Assembly: GCF_046054195.1 (NCBI RefSeq)
Contig: NZ_JBEQCS010000003.1
Span: forward strand, 1-64,000
Direction: 5' to 3'
Length of the DNA: 64,000 nucleotides
Source: Celerinatantimonas sp046054195
GTDB lineage: Bacteria > Pseudomonadota > Gammaproteobacteria > Enterobacterales > Celerinatantimonadaceae
The stretch's first letter is position 1; each line of letters starts with the position of its first letter. Under the pieces are notes generated by a model. It was not told the DNA's origin. It made no database searches and worked only from the letters and a program-made list of their open reading frames with translations. Positions 17,453 through 28,245 of this stretch are shown here, piece after piece. A program made the translations under genes and the position numbers.

Positions 17453-17517
17453 AATAGCATTGCATCTTTGCCAGTGCACAGGTATTTTTCGGCTATAGAA
17501 AATACTGGCGCATTTTA

Positions 17518-18429
17518 ATGACACACTCAACAATCATCCTTGATGGTGGCCTTGGCCGCGAACTCGCTCGGCGTAACGCCCCATTTAAACAACCCGAATG
17601 GTCTGCTCTGGCCATGATTGAAGCTCCTGAAATAGTCCAAGCGGTGCACGAAGATTTTATCCGCTCAGGTGCGCAAGTTATTACCACAAATAGTTACGCA
17701 TTAGTGCCGTTTCATATTGGTGATGAGCGATTCCAAACGCAAGGGCGAGAGCTAATTGCGCGTGCCGGTAAAGTTGCCAAAGCTGCGACAATCGGCACGC
17801 AGGTGAAGGTTGCTGGTTCAATTCCACCTCTGTTTGGCTCGTATCGTCCGGACTTATATATTGCCAGTCAAGCTTCTCAAATCGCTATGCCTCTAATTGA
17901 AAATCTTCAAGCGTATGCAGATATCTGGCTGCTGGAAACGCAAAGTTTACTTGCTGAAACTCAAACTGTTTTAGATTTGCTACCTCAGGACAACAAACCT
18001 CGTTGGGTTTCGTTTAGCCTTGATGAACACTCATCTTCTCAGGGCGCACAATTGCGCTCATATGAGTTGGTAGAAGATGCGGTGAGAGCGATGGTCAAAC
18101 GTGGTGATGTCGATGCTATTTTATTTAATTGCTGTCAGGTCGAAGTGATTCTTGCTGCGCTTAAAATCACGCATCAAGTTTTAACTGAGTATAAAGTTGC
18201 GCAGCGTATTCGCATCGGTGGCTATGCCAATGCCTTTGTTGAGTGTCAAGATAGCGAGTCAGCCACCGCTAATGAAGGGATTAGTCAGATGCGCCAAGAC
18301 CTAAATACTGAGCGGTATCTTGATTTTGCCAAACAATGGCACTTAGCTGGCGCCTCAATCATTGGTGGCTGCTGTGGCATTGGTCCAGAATATATTGCAG
18401 TGTTAGCCGATGCGTTTGCCAAGCGATAA
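17518..18429 (+). CDS. homocysteine S-methyltransferase family protein (MmuM-like)
   Basis: This 303-residue protein has the family start TIILDGGLGRELARR and the zinc-binding cysteines in LFNCCQVE (about residue 205) and IIGGCCGIG (about 285-293). MmuM proteins methylate homocysteine to methionine with S-methylmethionine or S-adenosylmethionine. No mmuP permease is next to it. The start overlaps no other gene and lacks a strong ribosome site; the ATG at 17518 keeps the full TIM-barrel start. Confidence 0.85.
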   Translation: MTHSTIILDGGLGRELARRNAPFKQPEWSALAMIEAPEIVQAVHEDFIRSGAQVITTNSYALVPFHIGDERFQTQGRELIARAGKVAKAATIGTQVKVAGSIPPLFGSYRPDLYIASQASQIAMPLIENLQAYADIWLLETQSLLAETQTVLDLLPQDNKPRWVSFSLDEHSSSQGAQLRSYELVEDAVRAMVKRGDVDAILFNCCQVEVILAALKITHQVLTEYKVAQRIRIGGYANAFVECQDSESATANEGISQMRQDLNTERYLDFAKQWHLAGASIIGGCCGIGPEYIAVLADAFAKR

Positions 18430-18646
18430 TCTTACAGATTAAGCAAATACTCCTTTGGAATAAGGGGTAGAACAGCTTTAAAACTGTCTTAAAATTGTGC
18501 GGTTGATAGAGCGAACGCATGAAGGCGTTTGGCAACACAAGAAAGTTAATGTATAACCAATTGATAAAGGTGAAAGGTTTTTCTTACAAGGCGAATCAAT
18601 TTAATAGTGCAACTAATGCGCTATTTGATTAGTTTCTGGATGAATT

Positions 18647-19747
18647 ATGCAGCAAAAAAAACTTCGCGTAGCAGTTCTTTTCGGAGGGCGCTCCGCTGAG
18701 CATGAAGTCTCTTTACAGTCCGCTAAAAACGTTATCGCAGCAATTGACCCTGAGCAGTTTGATGTCTGCCTGATTGGCATCGATAGACAGGGCAAATGGT
18801 ATCTAAATGATGCCAGCCAACCATTACTAACGAGTGACGATCCTAAATTAGTGGCCCTTAATCAATGCAATACGGACGTTACACTGGTGGCCAGTGATCA
18901 ATCAGGTCAGCTGATGAGTAAAGGCCAAATTATCGATTCGGTCGATGTTTTATTCCCGGTTTTACATGGGCCATATGGCGAAGATGGTTCGATTCAAGGA
19001 TTGGCTAAATTGGCTAACGTTGCCTGTGTGGGCAGCGATATTTTAGGTTCTGCTGTGGGGATGGATAAAGATGTCGCCAAACGTTTATTACGCGATAGTG
19101 ATATTCCTGTTGCTGACTATATCGCGCTTCGTTCCTACCAAGTTAATGACCAATTGCCTGAGCAAGTTGCCCAAAGGTTGGGGTATCCGGTGTATGTGAA
19201 ACCTGCCAATATGGGCTCCTCAGTTGGCGTGAGTAAGGTCAGTGAGCCAAGCGAGCTTATTAGTGCATTGACTCATGCCTTTGATTACGACATCAAGGTC
19301 ATGATTGAGGCAGCTGTGGTCGGGCGCGAAATAGAGTGTGCGGTCTTGGGTAATGATGAACCTGAAGTTGCAACAGTTGCTGGTGAAATTATTACCAACG
19401 ATCAGTTCTATAGTTATGATCGAAAATACGTTGATGAAACGGGCGCTAAATTACAAATTCCTGCGCAAGTTGACGATGCAACACTTTCTAAGCTTCGCCA
19501 GAGCGCACTTCGTGCTTATCAGTGTCTGGAAGCCAGAGGAATGGGACGCGTCGATATGTTTTTGACCGCCGATGGCGAGGTGTTGGTCAATGAGATTAAC
19601 ACTCTGCCGGGCTTTACGGCCATCAGTATGTATCCAAAACTTTGGGCCGCTAGCGGTGTTTCTCCTCGAGAGCTGACAACTCGTCTCATTCAGTTAGCTC
19701 TGCAAGAGCGTCAAGATAAAGACAAGCTCAAATCAACCGAGCATTAA
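18647..19747 (+). CDS. ddl: D-alanine--D-alanine ligase
   Basis: This 366-residue ATP-grasp enzyme joins two D-alanines for peptidoglycan. The N-terminal VLFGGRSAEHEVSLQSAKNV, the central KPANMGSSVGVSKV and the C-terminal VNEINTLPGFTAISMYPKLW are diagnostic. The long N-terminal insert (about residues 45-85) resembles the DdlA type rather than the shorter DdlB of the cell-division cluster, and it stands outside any mur/fts context. A 217-base gap with small hairpins precedes it. Confidence 0.95.
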   Translation: MQQKKLRVAVLFGGRSAEHEVSLQSAKNVIAAIDPEQFDVCLIGIDRQGKWYLNDASQPLLTSDDPKLVALNQCNTDVTLVASDQSGQLMSKGQIIDSVDVLFPVLHGPYGEDGSIQGLAKLANVACVGSDILGSAVGMDKDVAKRLLRDSDIPVADYIALRSYQVNDQLPEQVAQRLGYPVYVKPANMGSSVGVSKVSEPSELISALTHAFDYDIKVMIEAAVVGREIECAVLGNDEPEVATVAGEIITNDQFYSYDRKYVDETGAKLQIPAQVDDATLSKLRQSALRAYQCLEARGMGRVDMFLTADGEVLVNEINTLPGFTAISMYPKLWAASGVSPRELTTRLIQLALQERQDKDKLKSTEH

Positions 19748-19753
19748 TATTAA

Positions 19754-19783
19754 AGCCAGTATTTGCTTTTGTTGATACTGGCT
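19754..19783 (+). terminator. Rho-independent terminator of ddl
   Basis: AGCCAGTAT (19754-19762) pairs with ATACTGGCT (19775-19783), 12-base loop, followed within a few bases by CTTACTTTTT. It lies just past the ddl stop. Confidence 0.6.
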
Positions 19784-19918
19784 GGTCTTACTTTTTCCTG
19801 TCGTAAAATCTCAACAGCCCCATATCATTTCGATGCGATAAAATTGTCGATTCGACAGAAAGATTAATGTAATTATTTAACGATGGGAAAATTCAATGAA
19901 GAGAACATGCGTAAGCTT

Positions 19919-19995
19919 TGGCTCCCCAGGTTGGATTTGAACCAACGACACATGGATTAACAGTCCACCGCTCTAACCAACTGAGCTACTGGGGA
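19919..19995 (-). tRNA. tRNA-Asn (anticodon GTT)
   Basis: The minus strand reads TCCCCAGTAGCTCAGTTGG at the 5' end, the anticodon loop CTGTTAA with anticodon GTT, GGTTCAAATCC in the T arm, and CTGGGGAGCCA at the 3' end with the CCA encoded. The acceptor stem pairs fully. Length is 77 bases. Confidence 0.97.
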
Positions 19996-20654
19996 ATTAT
20001 CATAAAGCGGATGCTTAATGAGGCAAATCATAATCACGGCTCAGTACTCTGTCAACGCCTATTCATGCTAAAATCGACAAATATTTTGGTTTAAATATTA
20101 ATGCCTGTATTTGTGGATAGTTTGTAAGAATCCTGCCACTTTTCATTACACCTTGTTAAAGGGCTAAAAGGACAAGTTTTTGCTACTGTTTGAGCAAAAA
20201 TCGTGCACCAATTAAGGGCTCTATCGCAGAGCATGGTTATTCACATTTTCTCTAGCCGAGGTTGCGCGCGGGGTGCAAGTGGTTATCCACTAAATCTGTG
20301 GATAACCATGTGAATGGTTAGAATAAATCTTGCTCTAGGCCGCTTGGATACTGGGGTCTGAATAAACTATGCAAAAATCAGCCATTTATGAAAAGATATA
20401 TTTTTCAATAAGTTAAAAAGGTGCAATGAATTTTTTTATTATTTAAATTATCCAATTGCAGTTCATCTTAATAAATGTTAATGGCTGTGTATTAAATTTT
20501 ACATTTACAGATGTTTTCAAGTCAAAATGGCTTGACATTTAGCTGATAATACACACGATTATTAGGCTGATCGCAATGCTATACTTTTGCAACAAGTTGA
20601 TTAAGATCACATTGTGATTTTCATCCACATTTCTTCAAGTTTTGATAGGCCGAC
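19996..20654. other. 650-base non-coding region upstream of uvrB
   Basis: No open frame of note lies here. The region holds a cluster of DnaA-box-like nonamers (annotated separately), a further TGTGGATAG at 20112-20120 and TCATCCACA at 20621-20629. A 13-base palindrome ATCACATTGTGAT is at 20606-20618, overlapping an FNR-like TTGATTAAGATCAC (20597-20610). I could not find a CTG-N10-CAG LexA box of the kind that controls uvrB in E. coli. Confidence 0.6.
20237..20317. promoter_or_regulatory. DnaA-box cluster, DARS1-like
   Basis: Four DnaA-box-like nonamers sit in dyad arrangement: TTATTCACA (20237-20245) and TTATCCACT (20283-20291) forward, TGTGGATAA (20297-20305, a perfect box in reverse) and TGTGAATGG (20309-20317, reverse). 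The inner two lie in an 11-bp inverted repeat (20280-20290 with 20298-20308). In E. coli the DnaA-reactivating sequence DARS1 lies in the gap upstream of uvrB (bioD-uvrB). Matching location plus clustered boxes suggests a DARS-like element; function is inference. Confidence 0.55.
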
Positions 20655-22639
<1,985 letters not shown>

Positions 22640-22643
<4 letters not shown>

Positions 22644-23362
22644 TTGACTACAGCTTGATATAACAACATTAGTGCTGACAAGCTACATACAATCTGGGTG
22701 GTCACTTTGATATGGTGGCTGTTGAATCGGCTAATAAATTGTTTGCTAATAAAGAAGCCGATAAACACTCCTGGCAGCAATGTGATACCGCTAACAAGGT
22801 GGTGAATTTGAAATTTGCCACCTGCGATGAGCACTGCTGCAGAAATAAGCGTACTTACAGAAAAAAACGCAGATAGATTGCCGCGAATTGAGCCTGCCTG
22901 TTGATCTCGAAGCAGCATCGCGATTGGTGGCCCGCCGATGGCGGCAACGGTTGCGAAAATGCCAGATAAAAGTCCTGCTATTGCTAAATTGCGATGATTA
23001 AAACGAATCGCTTTATCGGTTAGTGTGGTTGCAACCCCCATTAACACTGCGATAGCGATCAGAATTTGTAAGCCTTTTTGATTAAAATAGACAAGTAATG
23101 CTAAGCCGATTAAAGCACCCGGGACTCGGGCAATTAAGGCATAACCCATCGCTTTTAAGTTAGCATTGCGACGATTGTAAAACCAATTGATCAGTGAAAT
23201 CGAAAACCCAAGAATCATTAATGGCACGGGGACGAGTTGAGGGTCAATAAAATACAACAGTGGTGCGGCGACGACTGCTAAACCAAAACCAATTAAACTC
23301 TGAACAATTGCCCCTAAAATGACAACGCCAATCGCAAGTCCTAGGAGAAACGGATCCGGCAT
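22640..23362 (-). CDS. TauE/SafE-family membrane permease
   Basis: This 240-residue protein has about eight hydrophobic segments and the family pattern of a repeated domain, with GAIVQSLIGFGLAVVAAPLL near the start and AAIGGPPIAMLLRDQQ near 165. The family exports or imports sulfur-containing anions such as sulfite or sulfoacetate; the substrate here is unknown. It is convergent with uvrB, overlapping by 4 bases, and lies alone upstream of nothing related. Confidence 0.87.
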
Positions 23363-23488
23363 TACTTTCTCTTTTTTATAAAATGATGAAATGACAGCGT
23401 TTTAATTTATCATAATTCGTTTGTAGACGACCGATTTAAAACAAATTTTTAGCAAAAGTTATGCTTTGGAAGTTAATTCTAAGAGGGG

Positions 23489-23514
23489 ATATTCCCGGAC
23501 GGCGCCGGGAATAT
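23489..23514 (-). terminator. terminator-like hairpin after tpiA
   Basis: ATATTCCCGG (23489-23498) pairs with CCGGGAATAT (23505-23514) around a 6-base loop, 7 bases past the tpiA stop. The stem is strong but a CCCCTCTT tract instead of a clean U-run follows on the minus strand. Confidence 0.55.
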
Positions 23515-23520
23515 TAAAAC

Positions 23521-24273
23521 TTATTTAGCAGCAGCGATAATTCCTGCAAATTCTTCAACTTTCAGTGAAGCGCCACCGACTAAGCCGCCATCAATATCAG
23601 CTTGGCCGAATAGTTCTTTAGCTGTAGCTGCTTTAACACTACCGCCATAAAGAATCTGAACTTTTGCCGCAACATCTGCATTTTGTGCAGCAAGCCATTG
23701 GCGAATTCCAGCATGAACAGCCTGAGCTTGTTCTGCTGTGGCTGATTTACCAGTTCCGATAGCCCAGATTGGTTCATAAGCAATAACAGCATTGTTAAAT
23801 GCTTCGATACCGCACAATTCAACAACAGCTTTCAACTGACGTTCAACAACGGCTTGTGTTTCGCCAGCTTCATTTTGTTCTAAGCTTTCACCAATACACA
23901 GTACTGGAACTAAGCCATTTTCTTGAATTGCTTTAAATTTACCAGCAACGACTTCGTCTGATTCATTGTGGTATTCACGGCGTTCACTGTGACCAACTAA
24001 GCTGTATTTACAGCCAAATTCTTTAAGCATAACAGGAGAATTTTCACCAGTGAATGCGCCTTCAGTGTGGATATCGGCATCTTGAGAACCATATGCCAAT
24101 TTGCTACCAGCTGTCAGTTGTTCAACCATTGCTAAGAAAATAACGGGGGCACAAACAGCAACTTCAACACCAGTTGCATCGTTTGCTGGTGTGATTAAAC
24201 CTTTCACTAATGCTTCAACTGAAGTTTTGTTACCATTCAGTTTCCAGTTTCCCATTACCAGTGGTGTTCTCAT
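23521..24273 (-). CDS. tpiA: triose-phosphate isomerase
   Basis: The 250-residue glycolytic enzyme interconverts dihydroxyacetone phosphate and glyceraldehyde 3-phosphate. MGNWKLNG holds the active-site Asn and Lys, GHSERR the catalytic His, and AYEPIWAIGTGKSA the catalytic Glu with loop 6. I chose the ATG at 24273: the AAAGGAG ribosome site abuts the earlier in-frame ATG at 24279 with no spacing, whereas it is 6 bases from the second. It is a single-gene unit. Confidence 0.97.
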   Translation of the reverse strand: MRTPLVMGNWKLNGNKTSVEALVKGLITPANDATGVEVAVCAPVIFLAMVEQLTAGSKLAYGSQDADIHTEGAFTGENSPVMLKEFGCKYSLVGHSERREYHNESDEVVAGKFKAIQENGLVPVLCIGESLEQNEAGETQAVVERQLKAVVELCGIEAFNNAVIAYEPIWAIGTGKSATAEQAQAVHAGIRQWLAAQNADVAAKVQILYGGSVKAATAKELFGQADIDGGLVGGASLKVEEFAGIIAAAK

Positions 24274-24448
24274 TCTCATCTCCTTTAGACGAATCGCAAT
24301 TTTTAAAATAGTGGCTCGATCCTAGCTCAAATTGAAATTTAATTACATAAAAAATGTAACTGCAGTCAGAGTTAGCCTGAAATAATTTGTTCTAAGTCAT
24401 AAATAAGACCCAATCGTAATTATTTCACAGAGCCTAACTAGTTTACCT

Positions 24449-25225
24449 TTAAGGCAATTTCTTTTGTAGCTCTTCCCAAGCGATTCCCAATTTTTCATGC
24501 CAATAAGCATCAAAACGGCTCATCACAATTGGATCTGGCAGATACTGGTAACTTGAGAGCGGTGCTTGAAGCTTTTTGCCCAAATAGTCGGTTGGCACGG
24601 GTGTAATTTGGTTACTAAATTGCTGAAAGTATTTCATGGCGCGTTTCATATGAATGGCACTGGTGACTAGTGCACTTGGATGTTGGCCAATGTAAATTGA
24701 AATAAATCGAGCTTCTTGTGCGGTATCTTGGGCTTTAGGGATGGTAATAATGCTAGCGGGTAAAATATCAGCTTGGGTCGCAACCAATTTCATTAATTCT
24801 GCGTTGGTTTTTGGGTCACTGCCGCCATAGCCTGAAACAATTAACCTTGCCCCGGGGTTGGCTTTGGCCAGTTGAATTCCTTTTAAGATTCGCAATAACG
24901 ATGCTTCACTGAGCTGCTCAATCGGTGATAAAGTTGGGTCGGAAACATGGCCGCCACCCAATACGATAATAAAATCGAACCGGTTGGCTATCTTCGTTGG
25001 CTGTGGGTATTGGCGTTCTAAAGTGTAGAGGCGATTAAACACCCAGCTGTAATTGCTGGTTAAAATCATAATCGTTAAAGCGCCGATTAAAGGCACACAA
25101 GCTAAATAAGCGCGTTTTTTCAAACATAAATAAAATGTTAACAATAGTAAAATAATGCTTATGTTTAGTGGCATTAACAAGCTAGCTAGCCATTTTTTTA
25201 ATACAAAAGCCCAGCCCACATGCAT
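24449..25225 (-). CDS. ElyC/SanA/YdcF-type DUF218 membrane protein
   Basis: The 258-residue protein has two N-terminal membrane segments (about 14-32 and 38-58) and a DUF218 domain from about 80 (FDFIIVLGGGHVSDP, then ARLIVSGYGGSDP, then ALVTSAIHMKRAM). The membrane layout and length match E. coli ElyC, an envelope factor needed for peptidoglycan and lipid-carrier balance at low temperature. The biochemical activity of the family is not established. An ortholog of ElyC is likely but a paralog cannot be excluded. Confidence 0.8.
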   Translation of the reverse strand: MHVGWAFVLKKWLASLLMPLNISIILLLLTFYLCLKKRAYLACVPLIGALTIMILTSNYSWVFNRLYTLERQYPQPTKIANRFDFIIVLGGGHVSDPTLSPIEQLSEASLLRILKGIQLAKANPGARLIVSGYGGSDPKTNAELMKLVATQADILPASIITIPKAQDTAQEARFISIYIGQHPSALVTSAIHMKRAMKYFQQFSNQITPVPTDYLGKKLQAPLSSYQYLPDPIVMSRFDAYWHEKLGIAWEELQKKLP

Positions 25226-25454
25226 AGTAAACCCTCATTATTTTTGTTAAAAAACAAACGCTTTAATGGCTTAAAGTATGGTTAATAATCATATCATGGT
25301 CCACTTAAAACGCAGATCAATTTATCGGCTTAATTAACGTAGTTTAAATGTGTAAAATTTATCAAAAAACCGCCTTTGCTCTAGAGACGCCGTGCCAGAA
25401 TTAGGGTAGTCTGGTAGATGAATTTAGGCAGACAATATTAGAGGAAATTATTTT

Positions 25455-26645
25455 ATGTTCGAGCGAGTAAATGCGGCCCCAGCCGATCCTATTTTTGGCC
25501 TTACCGAGGCCTTCAAGGCTGACCCTCGAGATCATAAAATTAACTTAGGTGCAGGGATTTATAAAGACGAAAATGGGCAGACACCAATTTTACAAACCGT
25601 AAAATTAGCTGAACAAAAACTCGTCGATACCGAAACCAGTAAAGCATACTTGGGCATTGATGGTCGCGCTGATTATTCCTTAGAAGTGCAAAAGCTTTTA
25701 TTTAAACCAGAACACGACATTATTGCTAAACAGCGCGCTGTTACTGCTCAAACTCCCGGTGGAACAGGTGGGTTGCGAGTTTTGGCAGAATTTGCATTTA
25801 AACATGTAGGTATACGTACTGTTTGGATTAGCGATCCGACCTGGGCAAACCATGCCAATGTTTTTCGTGCAGCTGGTCTTGAAGTTAAAACGTATCGTTA
25901 TTATGACCCTCTGACTCACTCTATGGATTTTGCGGGCATGTGCGAAGTGCTCGAAGAGATCCCTAGTGATGATATGGTGCTACTACATGGTTGTTGCCAT
26001 AACCCGACAGGGATCGACCCGACTTTTGAGCAGTGGCAAAAAATCAACCAAATTTCATTAGCAAAAGGGTGGTTGCCTTTCTTTGATTTTGCATATCAAG
26101 GCTTTGGCAAAGGTATGGATGAAGATGCCGCAGGGTTGCGCTTGTTTGCTGATACGCATGAAGAGTTGCTGATCGCTAGTTCATTCTCAAAAAACTTTGG
26201 TTTATATAATGAACGTGTCGGTGCTGCCACGATTGTTGCTTCGACTCAAGTTAACGCACAAGCCTCATTTAGCCAGATGAAAGCAGAAATTCGGGCGAAC
26301 TATTCAACTCCGCCTGCTCATGGTGCTGCTGTGGTCGCAACTATTTTAGAAGACCCAGAACTTGCAGCTAAATGGAGTGAAGAAGTTAGCGAAATGCGTG
26401 CTCGTATTCAGCAGATGCGGGAACTATTTGTCGCTAAGTTAAAAGAGTATGGGGCAAAAGAAAACTTTGATTTCATTAGCCATCAAAATGGGATGTTCTC
26501 TTTCTCTGGGTTAAATAAAACTCAAATTGAGAAACTGAAAAAAGACCATGCGATTTATATCGTTGGTTCTGGTCGTATTTGTGTGGCTTGTATGACATTG
26601 AAAAACATCGATCAACTATGTAAAGCGATCGTTGCGGTACTTTAA
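25455..26645 (+). CDS. aspC: aromatic/aspartate aminotransferase
   Basis: This 396-residue class I aminotransferase begins MFERVNAAPADPIFGLTEAF, as AspC and TyrB do. GCCHNPTGID and the cofactor lysine in SSFSKNFGLYNERVG (about residue 245) are in place. It interconverts aspartate and oxaloacetate with 2-oxoglutarate/glutamate, possibly with aromatic substrates as well. The GAGG site is 9 bases before ATG. A 15-bp hairpin separates it from the convergent kdgF-type gene. AspC rather than TyrB is the better guess on general similarity. Confidence 0.92.
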   Translation: MFERVNAAPADPIFGLTEAFKADPRDHKINLGAGIYKDENGQTPILQTVKLAEQKLVDTETSKAYLGIDGRADYSLEVQKLLFKPEHDIIAKQRAVTAQTPGGTGGLRVLAEFAFKHVGIRTVWISDPTWANHANVFRAAGLEVKTYRYYDPLTHSMDFAGMCEVLEEIPSDDMVLLHGCCHNPTGIDPTFEQWQKINQISLAKGWLPFFDFAYQGFGKGMDEDAAGLRLFADTHEELLIASSFSKNFGLYNERVGAATIVASTQVNAQASFSQMKAEIRANYSTPPAHGAAVVATILEDPELAAKWSEEVSEMRARIQQMRELFVAKLKEYGAKENFDFISHQNGMFSFSGLNKTQIEKLKKDHAIYIVGSGRICVACMTLKNIDQLCKAIVAVL

Positions 26646-26655
26646 TCTCATTACA

Positions 26656-26689
26656 AAGTAATTAAGTCACGGATGTGGCTTAATTACTT
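26656..26689. terminator. bidirectional hairpin between aspC and kdgF-like gene
   Basis: A 15-bp stem (26656-26670 with 26675-26689, one G-U pair) closes a GGAT loop exactly between the two convergent stops. The flanks are AT-rich but lack a long U-run. Confidence 0.65.
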
Positions 26690-26697
26690 ATTTGTAA

Positions 26698-27021
26698 CTA
26701 TTTCAAAAAATCATCACGCATTGGGGTAAAGGTATCTAGAAGAACACCTTCTTCTAAGCAGATACAGCCATGCTCTACATTGGGCGATTTGTATAATGTA
26801 TCCCCAGCGCTAACATCATGTGTTTCTCCGTCAATGGTGAAGCGAAATTGACCACTTAACACATAAGTGAGTTGTTCATGGGGATGATGATGCATTGCTC
26901 CGATTGAATCTTTCTCAAAGTGCACTTCAACACCCATCATTTTGCCATCGTGTGCGAGAACTTTACGTTTCACACCACCACCTAAATCTTCAAATTCAAC
27001 ATCTTTGTTAAAGACAAACAT
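26698..27021 (-). CDS. kdgF: KdgF-like cupin
   Basis: This 107-residue single-domain cupin has the metal-binding set in MHHHPHEQLTYVLSGQF and a second motif at VSAGDTLYKSPNVEHG. It closely resembles KdgF, which speeds ring opening of 4,5-unsaturated uronates from pectin or alginate breakdown to 5-keto-4-deoxyuronate. No kduI, kduD or oligogalacturonate lyase is next to it, but a polysaccharide lyase is encoded at 36877. The assignment rests on motif and length. Confidence 0.75.
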   Translation of the reverse strand: MFVFNKDVEFEDLGGGVKRKVLAHDGKMMGVEVHFEKDSIGAMHHHPHEQLTYVLSGQFRFTIDGETHDVSAGDTLYKSPNVEHGCICLEEGVLLDTFTPMRDDFLK

Positions 27022-27364
27022 GACTATTCCTTACCACAGTTATTTATTTTATATCTATATAAATCAATGAAATATATGCTTATTTAACCACGTTATTGGT
27101 GAATATAACACATTCAATAAAATAAATTAAAACATTGTTTTATAAAAATTGATTTAAATGATAAAACTATGATGAATGTCATAAAAATGAGCAGTGCTCT
27201 CTTTGCCAATATGTGGCTTAGTTCGGTGTGAGCAAACTCAAGGTATTAGGTAAGACTATAAAAATTAAACGTTGTTATTACGCAAAAATCCCACTTATGT
27301 GCTAAAGCTTATAAAGTATGTCATCACTTCCTTGACATTGACTCCTGTATATTTGCTCATTAGC
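27022..27364. other. AT-rich non-coding region before an orphan terminator
   Basis: The stretch is very AT-rich and holds the presumed kdgF-like promoter at its left end. A 14-codon frame at 27187-27231 (starting MSSALFAN) is the only plus-strand start of note and lacks a ribosome site. TTGACA at 27333 has no well-spaced -10. The right end runs into a strong plus-strand terminator with no assigned gene, so an unannotated small RNA may lie here. Confidence 0.35.
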
Positions 27365-27391
27365 AACCCGGCCTTACTGGCCGGGTTTTTT
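27365..27391 (+). terminator. orphan Rho-independent terminator (plus strand)
   Basis: AACCCGGCC (27365-27373) pairs with GGCCGGGTT (27379-27387) around TTACT, running into TTTTTT. This is a textbook terminator pointing rightward, yet the nearest plus-strand gene (aspC) ends 720 bases earlier behind another hairpin, and the genes on either side of it run leftward. Confidence 0.85.
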
Positions 27392-27415
27392 ATGGGTTAA
27401 GCCGCCATTAGCAAT

Positions 27416-28033
27416 TTATTGAAGTAACTTAGTCAGTAGTTGATGAGTTCGCTCACAAGTTGGGGTGGCCATCAATTCTTGTTTTTGCTCAACACCGAGT
27501 GGCAGTATTTCTAACCAGCGCTGGCACAACCAAGTTAAGTTATTTAGTTTTCGGTTAGCGTAGAGATTTCCCAACTCCGGATATTGTTCGTAAATACCGC
27601 ATAATTGTCTGGCGATGTAGCGTTCTTTCTCGGCAAGTGCGCGAGCAGGCCAAGGTTTAAGATAGTCGATATTCGCAACATTTAATCCATCTTCTTGCAC
27701 TTGTATATCACCGATTTTAAAGCAGGGGCCTCCACATACGGTAATTTCTAAGACATTATTTTCAAGTTGATCAAAATCGACAATTTTAGCACTGGTTCCA
27801 ATGGGTTGGATGGACGCGGTTGTCGCGTATACATCGCTGCTAGCCATCATCACAATGCCAAAAGCAGCGCGATTTTTCGCACATTCTTTGACCATTCGTA
27901 AATAGCGGGGTTCGAAAATTCTTAAGGCCAGCTTTCCATCGGGCATTAGTTGTGCTGGCAACGGAAATATCGGAATCAGTTGCTGTGTTTTCAATCTCTT
28001 AGCCCATCCTAACGACAATAAATCTGATTTCAT
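27416..28033 (-). CDS. LON N-terminal-domain protein
   Basis: The 205-residue protein consists of the N-terminal substrate-binding domain of Lon alone: LIPIFPLPAQLMPDGKLALRIFEPRYLRMV near residues 18-47 (given as IPIFPLPAQLMP and LRIFEPRYLRMV) and a helical C-terminal half. No ATPase or peptidase part is present. Such stand-alone proteins are common in gammaproteobacteria and their function is not established. It is divergent from the moaA operon. Confidence 0.85.
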   Translation of the reverse strand: MKSDLLSLGWAKRLKTQQLIPIFPLPAQLMPDGKLALRIFEPRYLRMVKECAKNRAAFGIVMMASSDVYATTASIQPIGTSAKIVDFDQLENNVLEITVCGGPCFKIGDIQVQEDGLNVANIDYLKPWPARALAEKERYIARQLCGIYEQYPELGNLYANRKLNNLTWLCQRWLEILPLGVEQKQELMATPTCERTHQLLTKLLQ

Positions 28034-28113
28034 TTTGCTTGCTTTGCGTCAAATACTGATTAGTTAAATCACTTTTAAAACGATCCAGTAATGAAAAAAT
28101 AGCACACGTTTAA

Positions 28114-28119
28114 TATAAT
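28114..28119 (+). promoter_or_regulatory. -10 element of the moa operon promoter
   Basis: A perfect TATAAT lies 7 bases before the expected start of the structured moaA leader; the -35 region (around 28091) is poor, so an activator is likely to help. Confidence 0.5.
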
Positions 28120-28125
28120 GGCTGA

Positions 28126-28245
28126 CGAACCGAGTACTTTGCGCCTGTCTCCTTGGCGATATGGACAAAGTACCTCTGCGTATTTGTAGCTTGCAGACAG
28201 GGTATAGGAAGAAATGACTATGCCTCCCATACTTGGAAAGGTTTC
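28126..28245 (+). ncRNA. Moco riboswitch-like leader of moaA
   Basis: The 120-base leader can form several helices: GTACTTTG (28134-28141) with CAAAGTAC (28166-28173) enclosing CGCC/GGCG (28142-28145 with 28155-28158); TCTGC (28175-28179) with GCAGA (28193-28197); and GGTATAG (28201-28207) with CTATGCC (28218-28224). CCTGTC (28144-28149) could pair instead with GACAGG (28196-28201). Moco-family riboswitches are known upstream of moaA in gammaproteobacteria and repress translation when cofactor is plentiful. The last helix is close to the GGAAAGG ribosome site. Identity as Moco RNA is inferred from position and complexity. Confidence 0.6.

Noticed and set aside
20597..20610. FNR-like site TTGATTAAGATCAC before uvrB as a stand-alone feature
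   Set aside because: One mismatch and overlap with a separate palindrome; no reason to expect FNR control of uvrB, so only mentioned in the gap entry.
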